Shown here piece by piece: positions 46,683-56,455 of a stretch of 64,000 nt of DNA. Position numbers and translations under genes: made by a program. Position 1 is the stretch's first letter; each line of letters begins with the position of its first letter. The notes beneath the pieces were generated by a model that worked only from the letters and a program-made list of their open reading frames with translations, did no database searches and was not told the origin of the DNA. The stretch is from Bacteriovorax sp. PP10 (lineage in GTDB: Bacteria; Bdellovibrionota; Bacteriovoracia; Bacteriovoracales; Bacteriovoracaceae). The DNA lies in the NCBI RefSeq assembly GCF_035013165.1, contig NZ_JAYGJQ010000001.1, positions 372,001 through 436,000 of the forward strand, in the 5' to 3' direction.

Positions 46683-47642
46683 TTTGAATAAAATAGTGTC
46701 GACTAGTTTATGAGCAGCTTTTAGTGGTGACGTTTTTGATGTGGCCACGTCTTTTTCTAAATCAGCTTTTTGTTTTTTGAATTCTAGTTTTGAATTAATT
46801 TTTAATTCGATGAGTTCATGGATTAGTTTATTGAACCAGTCCTTGTTTTGATCTGAGCGCTTCTCTTTTATCTGATCTACGATATTAGAAGTATTTTTAT
46901 ACTCAGTCAGGATGTCGTAGATTTCGCTGATTCCAATCTTTTCGACAGATGAGCTTGTTACAACTTTGGGTTTCCATAGGGAAACTGATGTTAATAATTC
47001 AAGAGCGCCTGAGTATTGTTGAACAGCGGCCTTTGCCATCTGTTTCATATTTCCGTCTGCTTTATTGACGATGATGAGGTCTGCGAGTTCGAGAATTCCG
47101 CGTTTGATTCCTTGAAGTTCGTCTCCGGCATTTGGAAGCATAAGAATGGCGAAAAAATCGACCATACTATGGACTTCGTATTCTGATTGTCCGACACCGA
47201 CAGTTTCGATGAGGATGAAATCAAATCCAGCTGCTTCACATAGAAGAGCAGCTTCTCTGGTTTTATGTGAAACTCCGCCAAGGGATCCTGATGTAGGAGA
47301 GGGGCGGATGAATGCGTTTGGTTCTTGAGAGAGTTTTTCCATGCGTGTTTTATCACCCATGATGCTTCCACCGTTTATTGGTGAACTTGGGTCTACAGCA
47401 AGAACTGCGACCTTGTGGCCTTTTGCGATTAGGAATTGTCCGAAGGCCTCGATGAAGCTTGATTTACCTACACCTGGGACACCTGTGATGCCGAGACGGA
47501 AGCTCTTACCTGTGTGAGGTAAGGCCTGATCTAATAATTCACTCGCTTCGATTCGATCACTATCTTTTGTTGATTCAAGAAGTGTGATGGCCTTTGCTAA
47601 GGTTCTTCTATCGCCTTTAATAAGATTGTTGATGTCGATCAT
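46674..47642 (-). CDS. meaB: MeaB, methylmalonyl-CoA mutase-associated G-protein chaperone
   Basis: 322 residues. G3E-type GTPase with Walker A GVPGVGKS (54-61), the NGGSIMGDKTRME segment and SPTSGSLGGVSHKT switch, ETVGVGQSEYEV and NKAD. In the family (ArgK/MeaB) it loads and protects adenosylcobalamin on the mutase. The C-terminal helices look complete. Its start overlaps the mutase stop by one base (TAATG), so the pair is translationally coupled and clearly functions together. Confidence 0.95.
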   Translation of the reverse strand: MIDINNLIKGDRRTLAKAITLLESTKDSDRIEASELLDQALPHTGKSFRLGITGVPGVGKSSFIEAFGQFLIAKGHKVAVLAVDPSSPINGGSIMGDKTRMEKLSQEPNAFIRPSPTSGSLGGVSHKTREAALLCEAAGFDFILIETVGVGQSEYEVHSMVDFFAILMLPNAGDELQGIKRGILELADLIIVNKADGNMKQMAKAAVQQYSGALELLTSVSLWKPKVVTSSSVEKIGISEIYDILTEYKNTSNIVDQIKEKRSDQNKDWFNKLIHELIELKINSKLEFKKQKADLEKDVATSKTSPLKAAHKLVDTILFKEK

Positions 47643-49774
47643 TATTTTTTATCCGTAAGGTTAGCTTCGATTGCTGCTAGAACATCTCTTGCTGCAACTG
47701 GGATAACTGTTCCTGGTCCGAAAATTCCTTTTACGCCTGCTTTTGTAAGGAAGTCGTAATCTGTTTTTGGAATAACTCCACCAGCAACTACGATGATATC
47801 GTCAGCGCCTAGTTTTTTTAGTTCTGCCATTAATTCAGGAATTAACGTTTTATGTCCTGCTGCTTGAGATGAAACTCCGACAACGTGAACGTCGTTTTCT
47901 ACAGCTTGTTTTGCAACTTCTGCTGGTGTTGAAAATAGAGGAGCAAGGTCGATGTCGAAACCTACGTCAGCAAAAGCTGTCGCGATAACTTTAGCTCCGC
48001 GGTCGTGTCCATCTTGTCCCATTTTAGCAACGAGCATTCTTGGTCTGCGTCCGTGTCTTTCAACAAATGATTTAATGTCTTCAGTGATTTTCATCCAGTT
48101 CTCATCCTTTTCAAAAGATTTACCATATACGCCTGTTACTGTTTGCGAGTTAGCATTGTAGCGGCCCCATACTCTTTCAAGTGCGTATGTGATTTCTCCG
48201 ATGCTGGCGCGAAGTCTTGCTGCTTTGATCGCTAGATCTAGTCCGTTACCGTTTCCAGTTCTTGCGTAGTCAGTTAGGTCTTCCAGAGCTTGCATAACTG
48301 CATGGTCATCTCTGTGAGTGCGTAAGTGATTTAGTCGCTCAATTTGTGAATCACGAACAGCATGATTATCGATTTCTAATGTTTCAATTGAGTCTTCTGT
48401 TTGAAGACGGTGCTTGTTTACACCAACGATAACATCTAAACCTTTATCAATTCTTGCTTGTTTAATGGCTGCTGATTTTTCAATGTTAAGTTTTGGAAGA
48501 CCAGTCTCGATAGCTTTTGCCATTCCACCAGCTTGTTCCACTTCGGCCATGATTTCTTCAGCACGATTAATCATCTCTTGAGTAAGAGACTCCATCATGT
48601 ACGAACCACCCCAAGGATCAACTACATTTGTGATGTGAGTTTCTTCCTGGATAATGATTTGAGTGTTGCGGGCAATTCTAGCAGAAAATTCTGTTGGAAG
48701 AGCGATGGCTTCATCAAAAGCATTAGTGTGAAGAGATTGGGTTCCACCAAAAACTGCGGCCATAGCTTCAATCGTTGTTCTGATAACGTTGTTGTATGGG
48801 TCTTGCTCTGTTAGTGACCAACCAGATGTCTGGCAGTGAGTGCGGAGCATTTTTGAGTCTTCTTTTGTTGGATTGTATTTTGAAACAACTTTATTCCATA
48901 GGAATCGAGCAGCTCTAAGTTTTGCAATTTCCATGTAGAAGTTCATTCCGATACCGAAGAAGAATGAAAGTCTTGGAGCGAAGTCGTCGATGTTCATTCC
49001 AGACTTGATTGCTGTTTCGATATACTCTTTTCCATCGGCGATTGTGTAAGCAAGCTCAAGAGCTGCGTCTGCTCCGGCCTCTTGCATATGATAACCCGAG
49101 ATAGAAATTGAATTGAATTTTGGCATATTCTTCGCTGTGTAGCTGAAGATATCTGCGATTGCTCGCATTGATGGAGCTGGTGGGAAGATGTAAGTATTTC
49201 TTACCATGAACTCTTTTAAGATATCGTTTTGGATTGTTCCAGAAAGTTTATCTTGAGTTACACCTTGCTCTTCTGCTGCAACGATATAGTTTGCGAGAAT
49301 TGGAAGGACGGCCCCATTCATTGTCATTGAAACTGAAACTTTATCTAATGGAATTCCATCAAAAAGAATTTTCATATCTTCAACAGAATCGATAGCAACA
49401 CCAGCTTTACCAACGTCACCAGAAACTCTTGGGTGATCTGAATCATATCCTCTGTGAGTCGCTAAATCGAAAGCAACAGAAACACCTTGTGCTCCGGCAG
49501 CTAAAGCTTTGCGGTAAAAGTTGTTTGATTCTTCTGCAGTTGAAAATCCTGCGTACTGTCTGATTGTCCAAGGACGTCCAGCGTACATTGTTGCTTTTGG
49601 GCCACGGATGAATGGCTCAATTCCAGGCATTGTATCTGTGTATTGTAATTTCTCTATATCTGCTTTTGAGTAGAAAGCTTTAACAGGAATTCCTTCCGGA
49701 GAGTTCCATGTTAGGTCAGAAGGCTTTTTGCCTTTTGTTTCTTTTTCTACGAGTTTTTCCCAATCTTTCAGCAT
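47642..49774 (-). CDS. Methylmalonyl-CoA mutase, single-chain with B12 domain
   Basis: 710 residues. A TIM-barrel substrate domain ([58 protein letters not shown]) is followed by a C-terminal cobalamin domain with DGHDRG (588-593), H590 being the lower axial ligand. It interconverts (R)-methylmalonyl-CoA and succinyl-CoA. No small (MutA) subunit gene is adjacent, fitting the E. coli Sbm/alpha-only type. It is convergent with the carboxylase genes. The needed epimerase is not in the window. Confidence 0.95.
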   Translation of the reverse strand: MLKDWEKLVEKETKGKKPSDLTWNSPEGIPVKAFYSKADIEKLQYTDTMPGIEPFIRGPKATMYAGRPWTIRQYAGFSTAEESNNFYRKALAAGAQGVSVAFDLATHRGYDSDHPRVSGDVGKAGVAIDSVEDMKILFDGIPLDKVSVSMTMNGAVLPILANYIVAAEEQGVTQDKLSGTIQNDILKEFMVRNTYIFPPAPSMRAIADIFSYTAKNMPKFNSISISGYHMQEAGADAALELAYTIADGKEYIETAIKSGMNIDDFAPRLSFFFGIGMNFYMEIAKLRAARFLWNKVVSKYNPTKEDSKMLRTHCQTSGWSLTEQDPYNNVIRTTIEAMAAVFGGTQSLHTNAFDEAIALPTEFSARIARNTQIIIQEETHITNVVDPWGGSYMMESLTQEMINRAEEIMAEVEQAGGMAKAIETGLPKLNIEKSAAIKQARIDKGLDVIVGVNKHRLQTEDSIETLEIDNHAVRDSQIERLNHLRTHRDDHAVMQALEDLTDYARTGNGNGLDLAIKAARLRASIGEITYALERVWGRYNANSQTVTGVYGKSFEKDENWMKITEDIKSFVERHGRRPRMLVAKMGQDGHDRGAKVIATAFADVGFDIDLAPLFSTPAEVAKQAVENDVHVVGVSSQAAGHKTLIPELMAELKKLGADDIIVVAGGVIPKTDYDFLTKAGVKGIFGPGTVIPVAARDVLAAIEANLTDKK

Positions 49775-49922
49775 AGTGCTTCCTTAAAAATTTGATTACA
49801 ACTTACTCTACCAAATAGTTAGCAGGCCGTGAAATATTACTCGATTCAATGACGTCATGGCCCATTTCACTTCTTAGTTTTTTAGTTTATAGTTAATATT
49901 CATCAAAGCTAAGGCGTAAATT

Positions 49923-51587
49923 ATGCAGAATGACGACTCAAAGAAAGACAATTTGCAGTTTTTGGGCCTTGGAAAAACAAAGTTTAATTCATCGATCTGC
50001 TTGATTGATGAAAACAGTACCGAACTCATACTTACCGAAAGACTCAATAGAAAAAAGAACTCTGGTTTATGGCCGGAATTACCTCTGAAATCAGTTTATT
50101 CAAGATTAAATATTCAAACATTAAAGATGGCCGAAAATAGAGATGTGCATAGGCCTTCTACTATTGAGGACATTCAAAATACTCTATTTCCTTTTTATGA
50201 TTATCTTCAGAAAAACGAATTGGGGATTTTTACAAAACATTTTAATCCTGATCTTCCTTATGTTCCTCATCATCTTTGTCATGCTTATGCGGCACTGACG
50301 CTTTCACCTTTTGAAAAGTCGGTGATTGTTGTTATGGATGGAGCAGGGACTGATGTTGGTGGTGGAGAGTTTGAAGAGTGTACAGTTTACTTGCAGAATG
50401 GTGTGAATCTCACTCAAGTGTTTCAGCAGTTAGTGCGGTTTACGACAAATTCAACTCGTAGTTTTGCCAATAGAATTGGTGGGAGTTATGAGACGGCGTC
50501 TGAATTTATTTTTAATTCACCTAACTCTTCTGGAAAAGTTATGGGGCTTGCTTCATTTGGTACGCCGATGGAGTATGAAGAGCATTTACAGTTTCAAGAG
50601 AATTTAAATTGGGATTATTCTTTTAAAGGAAAGAGTAAAAAGGATTGGGAGGATTTAGATCATACGCTGTTTAAAAACATAGCGGCTTCGGTTCAGCAGA
50701 AACTGGAAAGTGATTATGATAAAATCATTCAATTGATAAAAATGAAGTATCCGGATTATGAGAATTTAATTCTTACTGGTGGATGTGCACTCAACTGTAC
50801 TAATAATGCCAAATTAATGTACCAAAAACTATTCAGCAAAATTTTTGTTCCTCCATTTCCTGGAGATGAATGTATTGGATTTGGTCTTGCTCATTATTTA
50901 AAGTATCAAAATAATCGAGGTAGCTGGATGCCAGTTCCTTTTGAGAATCAGTCTGCCTATTTTGGCGCGAAGGCCTCTATTCCACAAGATGCTGCTATTG
51001 AAAGAGAATTTCCTCTGGATCGTTTTGAAATTAAGAAGTGTAACGACATCATTGAAGAAACAGCTAGGCTACTTAATGAAAAATATATCGTGGCCTGGTT
51101 TCAAGGAAGAAGTGAATCTGGACCTCGTGCATTGGGAAATAGGAGTATTTTAGCTCGCCCGGATGTAGCTGGGCTCAAAGATAAATTGAATCAAAGTATC
51201 AAATTCAGGGAAAGTTTTAGACCTTATGGATGTTCAATTATCCAGGAAAAGGCCCATGTTTATTTTGATATAGATCAAAATTTCAATAATCCCTACATGT
51301 CTTTTGCAATTAAGGTTCGTGATGAGCATGCTGAACTACTTAAGGAAGTCAGCCATATTGATGGAACTTCCCGAATGCAAACGGTAAAAATTGGGCAGAA
51401 TGAAAAATTTTATAAACTTCTTGAGAGATTTGGACAAAAGTCAGGACTGCCATGTCTCTTGAATACTTCGTTGAATGTCATGGATGAGCCTATTGTGGAA
51501 ACTATTCAGGATGTCAGACGTTTTATGGAAAATACGCCTACGGACTATCTCGTCATAAATGACTATCTGATTAAAAGAAAATCCTAA
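49923..51587 (+). CDS. O-carbamoyltransferase, NodU/CmcH/TobZ family
   Basis: 554 residues. N-terminal Kae1-like domain with the metal-binding motif HHLCHA (116-121) and DGAGTD (139-144), LTGGCALNCTNNAKL (nucleotide loop), and the C-terminal YrdC-like part around GRSESGPRALGNRSIL (about 395-411) and LNTSLNV. These enzymes use carbamoyl phosphate and ATP to carbamoylate hydroxyls of sugars or antibiotics. The next gene encodes a glycosyltransferase, so a carbamoylated surface sugar is likely, though the acceptor is unknown. It diverges from the mutase gene across 148 bases that show no clear promoter. GC is lower than upstream. Confidence 0.9.
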   Translation: MQNDDSKKDNLQFLGLGKTKFNSSICLIDENSTELILTERLNRKKNSGLWPELPLKSVYSRLNIQTLKMAENRDVHRPSTIEDIQNTLFPFYDYLQKNELGIFTKHFNPDLPYVPHHLCHAYAALTLSPFEKSVIVVMDGAGTDVGGGEFEECTVYLQNGVNLTQVFQQLVRFTTNSTRSFANRIGGSYETASEFIFNSPNSSGKVMGLASFGTPMEYEEHLQFQENLNWDYSFKGKSKKDWEDLDHTLFKNIAASVQQKLESDYDKIIQLIKMKYPDYENLILTGGCALNCTNNAKLMYQKLFSKIFVPPFPGDECIGFGLAHYLKYQNNRGSWMPVPFENQSAYFGAKASIPQDAAIEREFPLDRFEIKKCNDIIEETARLLNEKYIVAWFQGRSESGPRALGNRSILARPDVAGLKDKLNQSIKFRESFRPYGCSIIQEKAHVYFDIDQNFNNPYMSFAIKVRDEHAELLKEVSHIDGTSRMQTVKIGQNEKFYKLLERFGQKSGLPCLLNTSLNVMDEPIVETIQDVRRFMENTPTDYLVINDYLIKRKS

Positions 51588-51626
51588 TTTTTGCCAGAAA
51601 GTTTTTACTAGGTCATAATTTCTTTA

Positions 51627-52934
51627 ATGAAATATCAAAAGATCTTACTCATTTCTAAGGACGAAATCTCTGCGTGGGAGAGCTGTAAGCATATTACCAG
51701 CAATCTTGCTGAGAGCTATTTTCAGGCCTTCAAAGATCAGGAAGTTGTCACTTTAAAAGTGGCGGAAGATCTTTCACTTTTTCAAGCCTACGCACATGCT
51801 GAAGACATTAAAAAAAATAAGTTCGATCTGATTGTATGGCTGGATCATAAGCCTAATGCGGCCTTAATGGTTGAGGCCTTGGATATAACTTTTGCTCAGT
51901 ATGAATATGAGCAAAAACCTAAATTCCTTGTTCACCTGTTTGGTGATTTTGTTCTGGATTGTAATGGGTGGGAAGCGGTTGAGAAATCTATTCAAAGATA
52001 CCCTGTGCATTTTATTGCTGCTTCAGAACGACAAAAAAAATTAGTGGAAACATTCTGTGTAACTAGTTCATCTGTATGTTCCGTTATTCCGTTTCCAGTT
52101 AGTGAGCAAAAATTTAATGTGGATAACCTTGTTGGTAATCGCAAAGAATATCGTGAAAAATTAAATGCTGTAGATGATTTTGTTATCATTTACACTGGCA
52201 GAATTTCTTATCAAAAAAATGTAGATAAACTTATAAAGATTTTTAAAAGTCTGGAGAGTGCTTTAAATAAAAAGGCCCAGCTTTGGATCATTGGACCATG
52301 GGACGATATTCTTTTGCCATACGCTGGTATTGAAGGCCTACCTGGATCATATTATTTACAATTTAGTAGTGCGAATCCACTAACTGAAGCTGATAATCAA
52401 AAAATAAAATTTATCGGTCAGTTAAATTCAAGTGAACTACTAAAAGCGTATCATGCTGCTGATTTATTTATGAGCTTGAGTACGTTTAACGATGAAGATT
52501 ATGGAATGTCAGTGGCAGAGTCTCTTGCTACTGGACTACCATGTTTATTAAGTGACTGGGCAGGGTTTGCATCCTTTAAGACTTATTCAAAAGATGTAGA
52601 TCTGGTTAAAGTTGAATTAACTAATGATGGTCCACAACTCAATATTGATGAGGCCAGAAAAAAGCTAATGAAAACTCTTTTGATGTCTGAAAGTAATCTT
52701 GAAAAGAGAGCACAGACTTCTAAAGAAGCTTTTACTGAACTGTCGGTTGGTGCTTGTAGTGAAAAAATAAAACGTACTGTGAATGACATTAATTTTTCAG
52801 GGTTTGAAAAATTTGACCCTGTCTTTTATAAGATGTGTGCTCTTTTTAAAGTGAATCCACTAGCGCCTTTTAGAGCAAAAGTGGCCCAGTTCTTAGATAT
52901 ATATAAGGAGATTTATAAAGCTTATGTCTCTTGA
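51627..52934 (+). CDS. Glycosyltransferase, GT4/GT-B family
   Basis: 435 residues with GT-B hallmarks: the inter-domain YTGRISYQKNVDKLIKIF near residue 190 and the donor-site E-x7-E region EDYGMSVAESLATGLPCLL (about 290-310). It probably adds a sugar from a nucleotide-sugar donor to a cell-surface glycan at the cytoplasmic face; donor and acceptor cannot be told. It follows the carbamoyltransferase by 39 bases and overlaps the next gene by 11, so the three form one transcription unit. Confidence 0.85.
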   Translation: MKYQKILLISKDEISAWESCKHITSNLAESYFQAFKDQEVVTLKVAEDLSLFQAYAHAEDIKKNKFDLIVWLDHKPNAALMVEALDITFAQYEYEQKPKFLVHLFGDFVLDCNGWEAVEKSIQRYPVHFIAASERQKKLVETFCVTSSSVCSVIPFPVSEQKFNVDNLVGNRKEYREKLNAVDDFVIIYTGRISYQKNVDKLIKIFKSLESALNKKAQLWIIGPWDDILLPYAGIEGLPGSYYLQFSSANPLTEADNQKIKFIGQLNSSELLKAYHAADLFMSLSTFNDEDYGMSVAESLATGLPCLLSDWAGFASFKTYSKDVDLVKVELTNDGPQLNIDEARKKLMKTLLMSESNLEKRAQTSKEAFTELSVGACSEKIKRTVNDINFSGFEKFDPVFYKMCALFKVNPLAPFRAKVAQFLDIYKEIYKAYVS

Positions 52935-53907
52935 AAAGATCCATGAATTAATTGAAAAGAATAAAACGTCTTCTATTTTTTCTTATGAAAAAATATGGAC
53001 GCATCCGACTCCTATGCATAGGAAGTTTTGGACCTATCTTCTGCCTGATTCACACGCTTATCATTCTACGATTAATCCTATTTTTAGTTTTGAGCTGGAA
53101 GAAGGAAACTTTAAAGGGTTTCGGATTTTTCCTCTACTTTCGCTTAGAGATGGCGTTTATCCGTTGATGAAGTATTTTGCGGTTAATCCAGTTCCTCATG
53201 AAATTGATCCGGTTCTAATCGTTGATTCAAAGTTTTCGATGCTGGTTCCAAAGGCCTGGAGAGAGAAGGTTGTGTTGAGAGATCTTTTTGTGAATGAAAA
53301 GATTCTGGATATTCAAGCAAAAGAATTATTACTTCTGATTTCTCCTGATAAAGATTCAACACCTAAAGAAGTATTTGAAAAAGAGATGGATAGAGTCGCT
53401 TCTCAAATGTCAGCATTTGATAATGTAACAGTCCTGTTATCTAGCTGTGCGTTTTTAGGAGAAGAAGGTCACAACGAAGATTTTTCGTGGGGACATAAAC
53501 TTCTGAAAATTGTTTTCGATAAACTTTCTGGAAAAAACATCAATATTATTGATTATAAAGAATTCCTAAAAAAGAATGTTTCTGAACTTAAGTTTCATTT
53601 TTTAAATCCTCTACAGTTTTATTTTTCAGATTCATCGCTCCTGCATGATCTTCTAAGGAGGGGAGCACTTCCTCTTGAAAAAATCGGCGAGAAGAAAGAA
53701 GGGGATTTATATGTTAATATTTCTATGAAACATGGATTCGTTTTGCATAAGAATTTTTCTGAAGATGAAATTGTAATGACTGAGACTCTTAAAGAGAAAA
53801 TTTTTAAGGGAAGTATTTATGCTAGTAGCGAAGAGAACTTACTATCTACTAAAGAGTTTAAAGACTGGACCTTATTTGTTGCCCAAAGAATAAATCTTCT
53901 TCCATAA
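52924..53907 (+). CDS. Protein of unknown function in the glycan-like locus
   Basis: 327 residues, not recognised. It has no signal peptide and no membrane segment. Visible features are an N-terminal helical stretch, a Trp/Pro/His-rich piece (WTHPTPMHRKFWTYLLPDSH, about 26-45), a beta-alpha body with LSLRDGVYPLMK and AVNPVPHEIDPVLIV, then SSCAFLGEEGHNED and NPLQFYFSDSSLLHDLLRRG. The even mix of strands and helices suggests a cytoplasmic enzyme or regulator. Its start overlaps the glycosyltransferase by 11 bases (coupled). Its 3' end overlaps the convergent radical SAM gene by 36 bases. A sugar-modifying or chain-control role is only a guess from context. Confidence 0.7.
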   Translation: MSLEKIHELIEKNKTSSIFSYEKIWTHPTPMHRKFWTYLLPDSHAYHSTINPIFSFELEEGNFKGFRIFPLLSLRDGVYPLMKYFAVNPVPHEIDPVLIVDSKFSMLVPKAWREKVVLRDLFVNEKILDIQAKELLLLISPDKDSTPKEVFEKEMDRVASQMSAFDNVTVLLSSCAFLGEEGHNEDFSWGHKLLKIVFDKLSGKNINIIDYKEFLKKNVSELKFHFLNPLQFYFSDSSLLHDLLRRGALPLEKIGEKKEGDLYVNISMKHGFVLHKNFSEDEIVMTETLKEKIFKGSIYASSEENLLSTKEFKDWTLFVAQRINLLP

Positions 53908-55212
53908 GTAACTTTTCATGCATGATCTATAGAATTTTTTATGGCCGGGAAATAAGGCCGAAAAATTTGACTTAAATCTCTTATCAAATTCATTTATAAA
54001 AGTGTAGAAATCAGCCTGATAGACAAATTTGAACGGATCAGCAGTTTTAGTGTTAACCCAGCTGACAATTCTGTCGTACTTATTGATCTCGTATTGTGAA
54101 AACTGCTTTAGTGTTTTCATATATTCTAAATCATCATTCATTTTACTTTTAAGTGAGTCGTCCGCAAGATTTGCGCGTAAGTATTCTGGCTCTTTTAGGT
54201 AAGAAATATCCAGAGTGATTCTTTTACCGGCATTCTTTTGTTCAACAATCCAGTCGAGTAGATCCTTAAATGAAGTAATTGATAGAATGTTATAGGTACA
54301 CATTAAAATAATTTCGGATTCTGGTAATGAGTCAGTAATTAGTGAGATATTAGCTTTAAATTTATTTAAATCGAGCCCTTTGCGAATATAAGATGCTTGA
54401 TCGTCGAAACCATCAAGGCTGGTATAAATTGAAAAAGCTTTGATCGCCTTGTGTGCGAATAAAACTTTTACCTGTGATATTAATTTTTGTAATTGGGTTG
54501 AGGAATAACTTAAATTAGTATTTATTGCAAGAGAGAGATTGGGAGCTGGATGATCTATTAAATAATCCAGAACTTTAAAAGTCTCTTTAGATAGAAGAGG
54601 TTCTCCACCAGTAATTCGGAAAACTCTTAAAGTCTTGACCATCTCTGGAAACCATAACCAGAAAGCTGTTACATAGGGATTATTTTCTTTAATGGCCTTT
54701 TCTCTGGGCATACGATGTTGATTAGAAGTCACCGGATATGGACCAAATTTTTGCATTTCGCTTTCAATGGACGAGCTAACATCGGCCATGCAGTAAGCAC
54801 AATTTAAATTGCAATCTGAGCTGAAAATAACTTCGACATAAGTTGGAGATATTTTTTTATCCCATGGTGACTTGAGGGTTTCATCTAAGAGATCATAGGC
54901 CCAATTATCGGTAGATTTAATAAATCTGTCAGACAAGTGATCGCCTGCTGTGTCTTCAATTTTCCAACAATAGTCACACTCTGGTGGACGAATACCATCG
55001 AGCATTAATTTTCTTTGGAGCATTTTGAAGTGTGTATTATGAAGAGCAGATGGGTCTTTAATAATTTCTTCAACAGGAATTTTGTGTCTCATTGGATGAT
55101 GACAACTGTGGGTATAACCACGACTCAGGTCAATTGTAACCTGATACCACTTTGCCAAGCAGAATCCATTAGGCGCATTTTTAATTGAATCAAGTTTCTG
55201 TTTGTTAATCAT
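53872..55212 (-). CDS. Radical SAM enzyme with extra N-terminal cysteines
   Basis: 446 residues. The [4Fe-4S]-SAM motif CNLNCAYC gives C134, C138 and C141, preceded by a ~130-residue extension containing C18, C37 and a CDYC pair (C79, C82). The SAM-binding RITGGEPLLS lies near 198 and a TIM-barrel-like run follows. The late Cys in YRSCMKS resembles a reduced SPASM/twitch remnant. Such enzymes modify peptides or sugars by radical chemistry; no precursor peptide was seen. It lies on the opposite strand to its neighbours, overlaps the start of its upstream partner's stop by 4 bases (a coupled pair) and overlaps the forward gene at 53907 tail to tail. Confidence 0.85.
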   Translation of the reverse strand: MINKQKLDSIKNAPNGFCLAKWYQVTIDLSRGYTHSCHHPMRHKIPVEEIIKDPSALHNTHFKMLQRKLMLDGIRPPECDYCWKIEDTAGDHLSDRFIKSTDNWAYDLLDETLKSPWDKKISPTYVEVIFSSDCNLNCAYCMADVSSSIESEMQKFGPYPVTSNQHRMPREKAIKENNPYVTAFWLWFPEMVKTLRVFRITGGEPLLSKETFKVLDYLIDHPAPNLSLAINTNLSYSSTQLQKLISQVKVLFAHKAIKAFSIYTSLDGFDDQASYIRKGLDLNKFKANISLITDSLPESEIILMCTYNILSITSFKDLLDWIVEQKNAGKRITLDISYLKEPEYLRANLADDSLKSKMNDDLEYMKTLKQFSQYEINKYDRIVSWVNTKTADPFKFVYQADFYTFINEFDKRFKSNFSALFPGHKKFYRSCMKSYLWKKIYSLGNK

Positions 55213-56060
55213 TCTTCAAGTAGACCTAATTGTTTTGCAAGACTTTGACTGTGATTGCTAAATTCTTCACTAGCAAGCGTATCAAGTCCACCTATTAGTC
55301 TTTTTAGGTGTTCCTGTAAGTTAGTAAAATCGACTGAGCCCTGATAACTGTAGCATCCCCATAGTTCCCACAAAACAGTTTTTTCTAATATATTTTTCTC
55401 ATTGAGATCAAGAGGTCTATTCATTTTTAGATAACAGAGTTTGTTATAAAAAAGGGCGTAGATAACAGCAGGGAAGTCTATTTCAAGGGGAGCTTCTTCA
55501 AGTTCCATCAGTTTTATATAATGTTTTTTGAATTCGACCTGATCGACACCTAATAAAGATCCTAAATCGTCTATAAGATCCATGAATGGTTTTGGAGGCC
55601 CAAGTTCAATTTGCTCCATGTAATAAGCTGTTTTTTTTGGTCTTTCTTTTTTGAACCAATTAGCGACCAGGAATTTATGAAGAAAAATAATTTTTTCATA
55701 ATGATCTGGTTTTTTAATGAGTTCGTATTTTTCGATAAGAAACGGATCTCTTCCTAGTTCGTATGTATTGACACACTCCAAGAGAGGCTGCTTAAGATCT
55801 TCGCTATAAATTAAGAGTTCACCAATAATAGGAAAAAACCTGCGGAAGACAGAGTGAGTATAGCTGATTTCTTTTATGAGATGCTTTTTAGACTTTTCAA
55901 AGACGATAGTGATGTCGATATCACTTTTTAAAAATTTCCAATAATCAAAACAGAACGAGTTCCTGTACCAGATGTCTTTTATCTCTGGATGGCTCGCTTT
56001 CACAATAATTTTGTAAAAGAGATAACAAGAATAATAGATTACTTTCTGAAAAAATCTCAT
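55209..56060 (-). CDS. Unknown protein with a possible degenerate nucleotidyltransferase motif
   Basis: 283 residues. Near the N-terminus HPEIKDIWYRNSF (about 24-36) followed by SDIDITIVF resembles the G-S and D-x-D core of pol-beta-type nucleotidyltransferases (family pattern RGS...SDIDLT), but Asn replaces the usual Gly. A later acidic strand ELLIYSED could supply a third carboxylate. The rest is helix-rich (EQIELGPPKPFMDLIDDLGS; LYNKLCYLKMNRPLD) without a named domain. The first ~20 residues (FFQKVIYYSCYLFYKIIV) are hydrophobic and may associate with membrane. Expressed with the radical SAM gene (ATGA overlap). A perfect reverse-strand TATAAT at 56077-56082 lies about 17 bases before the start; no ribosome-binding site is evident. 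Confidence 0.6.
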   Translation of the reverse strand: MRFFQKVIYYSCYLFYKIIVKASHPEIKDIWYRNSFCFDYWKFLKSDIDITIVFEKSKKHLIKEISYTHSVFRRFFPIIGELLIYSEDLKQPLLECVNTYELGRDPFLIEKYELIKKPDHYEKIIFLHKFLVANWFKKERPKKTAYYMEQIELGPPKPFMDLIDDLGSLLGVDQVEFKKHYIKLMELEEAPLEIDFPAVIYALFYNKLCYLKMNRPLDLNEKNILEKTVLWELWGCYSYQGSVDFTNLQEHLKRLIGGLDTLASEEFSNHSQSLAKQLGLLEE

Positions 56061-56076
56061 TATCTAATTTAACTCT

Positions 56077-56082
56077 ATTATA
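56077..56082 (-). promoter_or_regulatory. Candidate -10 element for the reverse-strand pair
   Basis: TATAAT on the reverse strand within the 80-base divergent gap; no convincing -35. A start about 7 bases downstream would leave a leader of roughly 10 bases, nearly leaderless. Confidence 0.35.
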
Positions 56083-56140
56083 TTCGCTCTTTCCAATGAT
56101 AAAATTTCATAAAACAATGGGCTTGTCACGGTGAGTAGTT

Positions 56141-56455
56141 ATGGAGACCAAATACAGAGTCGTCTCTGGTTCGATGGAGCCATTAATTCAGATTGGAGCG
56201 GAGCTGATACTTGAAAGTGTCAAACTTGAGGACCTTAAGAGGTTTGATATTTTGGTATTTAAAGAAACTCCGGTTTATATGTGTCACTATGTCTGGCATG
56301 TGAATAAAACCTTTAATAAGGGAGACATTATAACCCGTAGCTTAAAAGAAGGGCATTGTGATGATGCGTTCGGCTTCGACAAAGTTTTAGGCAGAGTTGT
56401 TAACTATAAAATTGGATTTTTTACGAAGTGTAGAATACTTCTTGGTTTGACATGA
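56141..56455 (+). CDS. Very small S24/S26 signal-peptidase-like protein
   Basis: 104 residues. The N-terminus has RVVSGSMEPLIQIGAELIL, the S24/S26 serine motif SGSMEP with Ser11; the strand VYMCHYVWHVNK and GDIITRSLKEGHCDD correspond to the second half of the fold, with K69 or H53 as possible base. No transmembrane segment is obvious and it is shorter than LepB-type signal peptidases (about 250+ residues). Similar mini-peptidases occur in polysaccharide or exosortase loci, where their role is poorly known. Its end overlaps the ABC permease start by ATGA, so it is translated with the exporter. Confidence 0.72.
   Translation: METKYRVVSGSMEPLIQIGAELILESVKLEDLKRFDILVFKETPVYMCHYVWHVNKTFNKGDIITRSLKEGHCDDAFGFDKVLGRVVNYKIGFFTKCRILLGLT

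Noticed and set aside
53872-56060. RiPP precursor peptide near the radical SAM gene
   Set aside because: No short Cys- or Gly-rich frame with a good ribosome-binding site was found in the 80-base divergent gap or at the gene ends.
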